Below are positions 62,561 through 64,000 of a DNA stretch of 64,000 nt, piece after piece (positions within the stretch are counted from its first letter, which is position 1; each line of letters starts with the position of its first letter). Source of the DNA: Bin25 sp026709415 (lineage in GTDB: Bacteria; Bacteroidota; Bacteroidia; Flavobacteriales; Flavobacteriaceae). The position numbers were made by a program, and so were the translations under genes. The notes beneath the pieces are model-generated. The model had not been told where the DNA came from. It made no database searches and was given only the letters and a program-made list of their open reading frames with translations. The stretch lies in NCBI GenBank assembly GCA_965200045.1, contig OZ241330.1, forward strand, positions 2,108,001-2,172,000. Direction: 5' to 3'.

Positions 62561-63778
62561 TTATTCCATCATCTTTTGATCATTCGATTTCATTTCTTTT
62601 GGTGATTGAATCGAAGCGATTAACTGCTGTATCTTACGACTTGGTTTGTGATCAATGATCTTCAAATACCTTCGATATTCTTGCAACATCCAAGTTCTTA
62701 AAGATGGCATCGGGATTTGATAAAACCCATCGTCACGAATCTATAAAATTCCCCTTGCGATGACTTCTTGAAACATTTTTTCAGAGTTTTCAATGATTGG
62801 ATTGGTTTTAAAATCTGATTTTACTTTAAATCCCACTATCACATTTTCTTTTTCTTCATTTTCAAAAATGGCATTGAATATGGAGGCTCTTTCTGGTGCT
62901 TCCAATTCAACAAAACGGCCATTGTAATAAATATTTTTTTTATCACGCGAATCCTTTAACCCTTCGAATAACAATTCATCCGATAAAAGACCATGATTAT
63001 TTTTTACTTTTTCAGAAGCCACTTGTCCATAAGATGAAATATGATGAGCCCATTGATACGTTTCTTCAGACATTGGATCAATCCAACCATTCAGATTCGG
63101 ATTGTTGGTGTCAACACCAGCTCCTTGAACTAAATAATCTTTGAGAATACTTCTTTCGGCTTCTTTTTCTAATACACTCAGATTGATCACGCAATCACTA
63201 TTAAATCTTGATATTTTGAATTGTTTGAAAATACTTCTTGTATCACTTAATCCAGCGATTAGAAAAACCAATCCATGTTCTAATTCGATGTTATGCAACT
63301 GATTAAATAATTGTGCTGCTTTTTTAATTTCAGGACTATCGGTTTGATGACCAACATTAATCATTTGAGCTTCATCTAAAACCAAGATCCGTGGTTTGTT
63401 GATAGCTCTGATAGTTTTTGAAACCGTTCGTTCCGTCCTATCAAAATGCATAGTCCCTGCCGCTAATTTGACATTAACATTCACTTCTTGTGAGGTTTTT
63501 TCATCAATCAAACAATTGTACAATTCATTCACATTCCATAACGCTTCCAACTCTATTCTAGAAATTGTCCAACCAGTTTCACTTCCTATTTTTTCAAGTT
63601 CTCTTAATAGAGCCGTTTTTCCAACACCAGGAGCCCCTTGTATTAATATCGAATGACCTTTTTTCTTTTCTTTAGATAACTTTAAAATATCTTTTACGAA
63701 ATTGATTTCCTTTGTTCTTCCATGAAAGTAATCTGCCTTACCTCGATCAGAAATGGCTATTATTTTTTCTAGGTCCAT
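62561..63778 (-). pseudogene. AAA/ORC-type ATPase, copy 2, interrupted by an in-frame TAG
   Basis: From ATG 63778 the frame runs 345 codons: 'DRGKADYFHGR', Walker A GAPGVGKT (48-55), Walker B 'RILVLDEAQM', sensor 'VFLIAGLSDT', 'ETYQWAHHISSYGQVAS'. It stops at TAG 62741-62743, but the same frame continues IRDDGFYQIPMPSLRTWMLQEY to TAA at 62561, matching the C-terminal part of copy 1. One nonsense change (for example CAG to TAG) explains it, giving a 405-residue ancestral protein. The truncated form keeps the whole ATPase core and may still work; readthrough is possible. Cytoplasmic; role unknown. It lies next to the AbiE operon, convergent with it. Confidence 0.75.
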
Positions 63779-64000
63779 ATCAACAAAGTTAAGAGAACTG
63801 TCTTTCTCAAAATGGAACTATTTTGGCTATGCTTTTGCCGCTTTAGTACCTCATTCCCAAATAAGATGCCACCATTCTCTCTATATCAAGATTTAAACGG
63901 ACTCATGATACACAGGTGTGTTGTACAAGGCATACACTGCTTGAGTATCAATTACATTGTAGAGTTGTAACAATATTTATTTATTTGCCTTTCTGATAGA
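63779..64000. other. Right edge, no gene seen
   Basis: 222 bases upstream of ATPase copy 2; should hold its promoter. No open frame or RNA gene recognised before the window ends. Confidence 0.4.

Noticed and set aside
59003..63778. Reassigned stop codon explaining the in-frame TGA and TAG
   Set aside because: The interrupting stops are of all three kinds (TAG 62741, TGA 59136, TAA in 47728-47940), and the large genes end normally, so no single reassignment fits.

Overview
The window is from a low-GC Bacteroidota genome, probably a marine or other aquatic flavobacterium/cytophagian. This rests on two SusC/SusD pairs, a type IX secretion C-terminal domain, many acidic-start lipoproteins and perfect Bacteroidota-type -7 boxes (TAnnTTTG) before two of the operons. 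Species cannot be named from the sequence. LAYOUT: 0-1.7 kb, C-terminal part of a FAD-dependent oxidoreductase. 1.9-6.6 kb, a decayed accessory patch on the minus strand: frameshifted retropepsin with a DUF5678 partner, IS5-type transposase remnant, Panacea antitoxin with a frameshifted membrane protein, DUF2442 protein, and a HEPN/MNT pair lacking key residues. 7.2-15.7 kb, a minus-strand operon of SusC, SusD (SusD_2 type), a DUF4623 lipoprotein and a GHL10-type hydrolase lipoprotein. 15.98-16.25 kb, tRNA-Thr(TGT), tRNA-Tyr(GTA), tRNA-Gly(TCC). 16.4-32.8 kb, a tightly packed minus-strand operon: SusC, SusD, Calx-beta/DNRLRE lipoprotein, GH88, PL8 lyase with a T9SS tail, Fn3/DNRLRE lipoprotein, and a coiled-coil/L-domain lipoprotein. 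33.2-43.0 kb, plus strand: a 2482-residue coiled-coil plus Ig-repeat lipoprotein, a coiled-coil lipoprotein and a broken AAA ATPase. 43.1-46.1 kb, a beta-propeller glycosidase and a GH29 fucosidase. 46.4-51.7 kb, small lipoproteins, BspA-like (DUF285) surface proteins and a metallopeptidase joined through a G10 tract. 51.9-55.9 kb, a sulfatase and a second PL8. 57.2-62.5 kb, a Fic protein, an MNT pseudogene, and a tandemly duplicated AbiEi antitoxin with one intact AbiEii toxin. 62.6-63.8 kb, a second AAA ATPase interrupted by an in-frame amber codon. HOW IT WORKS TOGETHER (inference): PL8 lyases cut an acidic, uronic-acid-containing glycan, GH88 removes the unsaturated uronate, the sulfatase and the GH29 fucosidase strip decorations, and the SusCD pairs import the products. 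This fits a sulfated, possibly fucosylated, glycosaminoglycan such as chondroitin sulfate. Around it lies an unusual set of lipoproteins sharing one plan: lipidated cysteine, long coiled-coil stalk, variable head (L-domain, Ig repeats, BspA repeats or none). LIMITS: the sequence was read by eye. Family names come from motif recognition, and at least ten accessory genes carry apparent frameshifts or stops that could be real decay, phase variation or assembly error.
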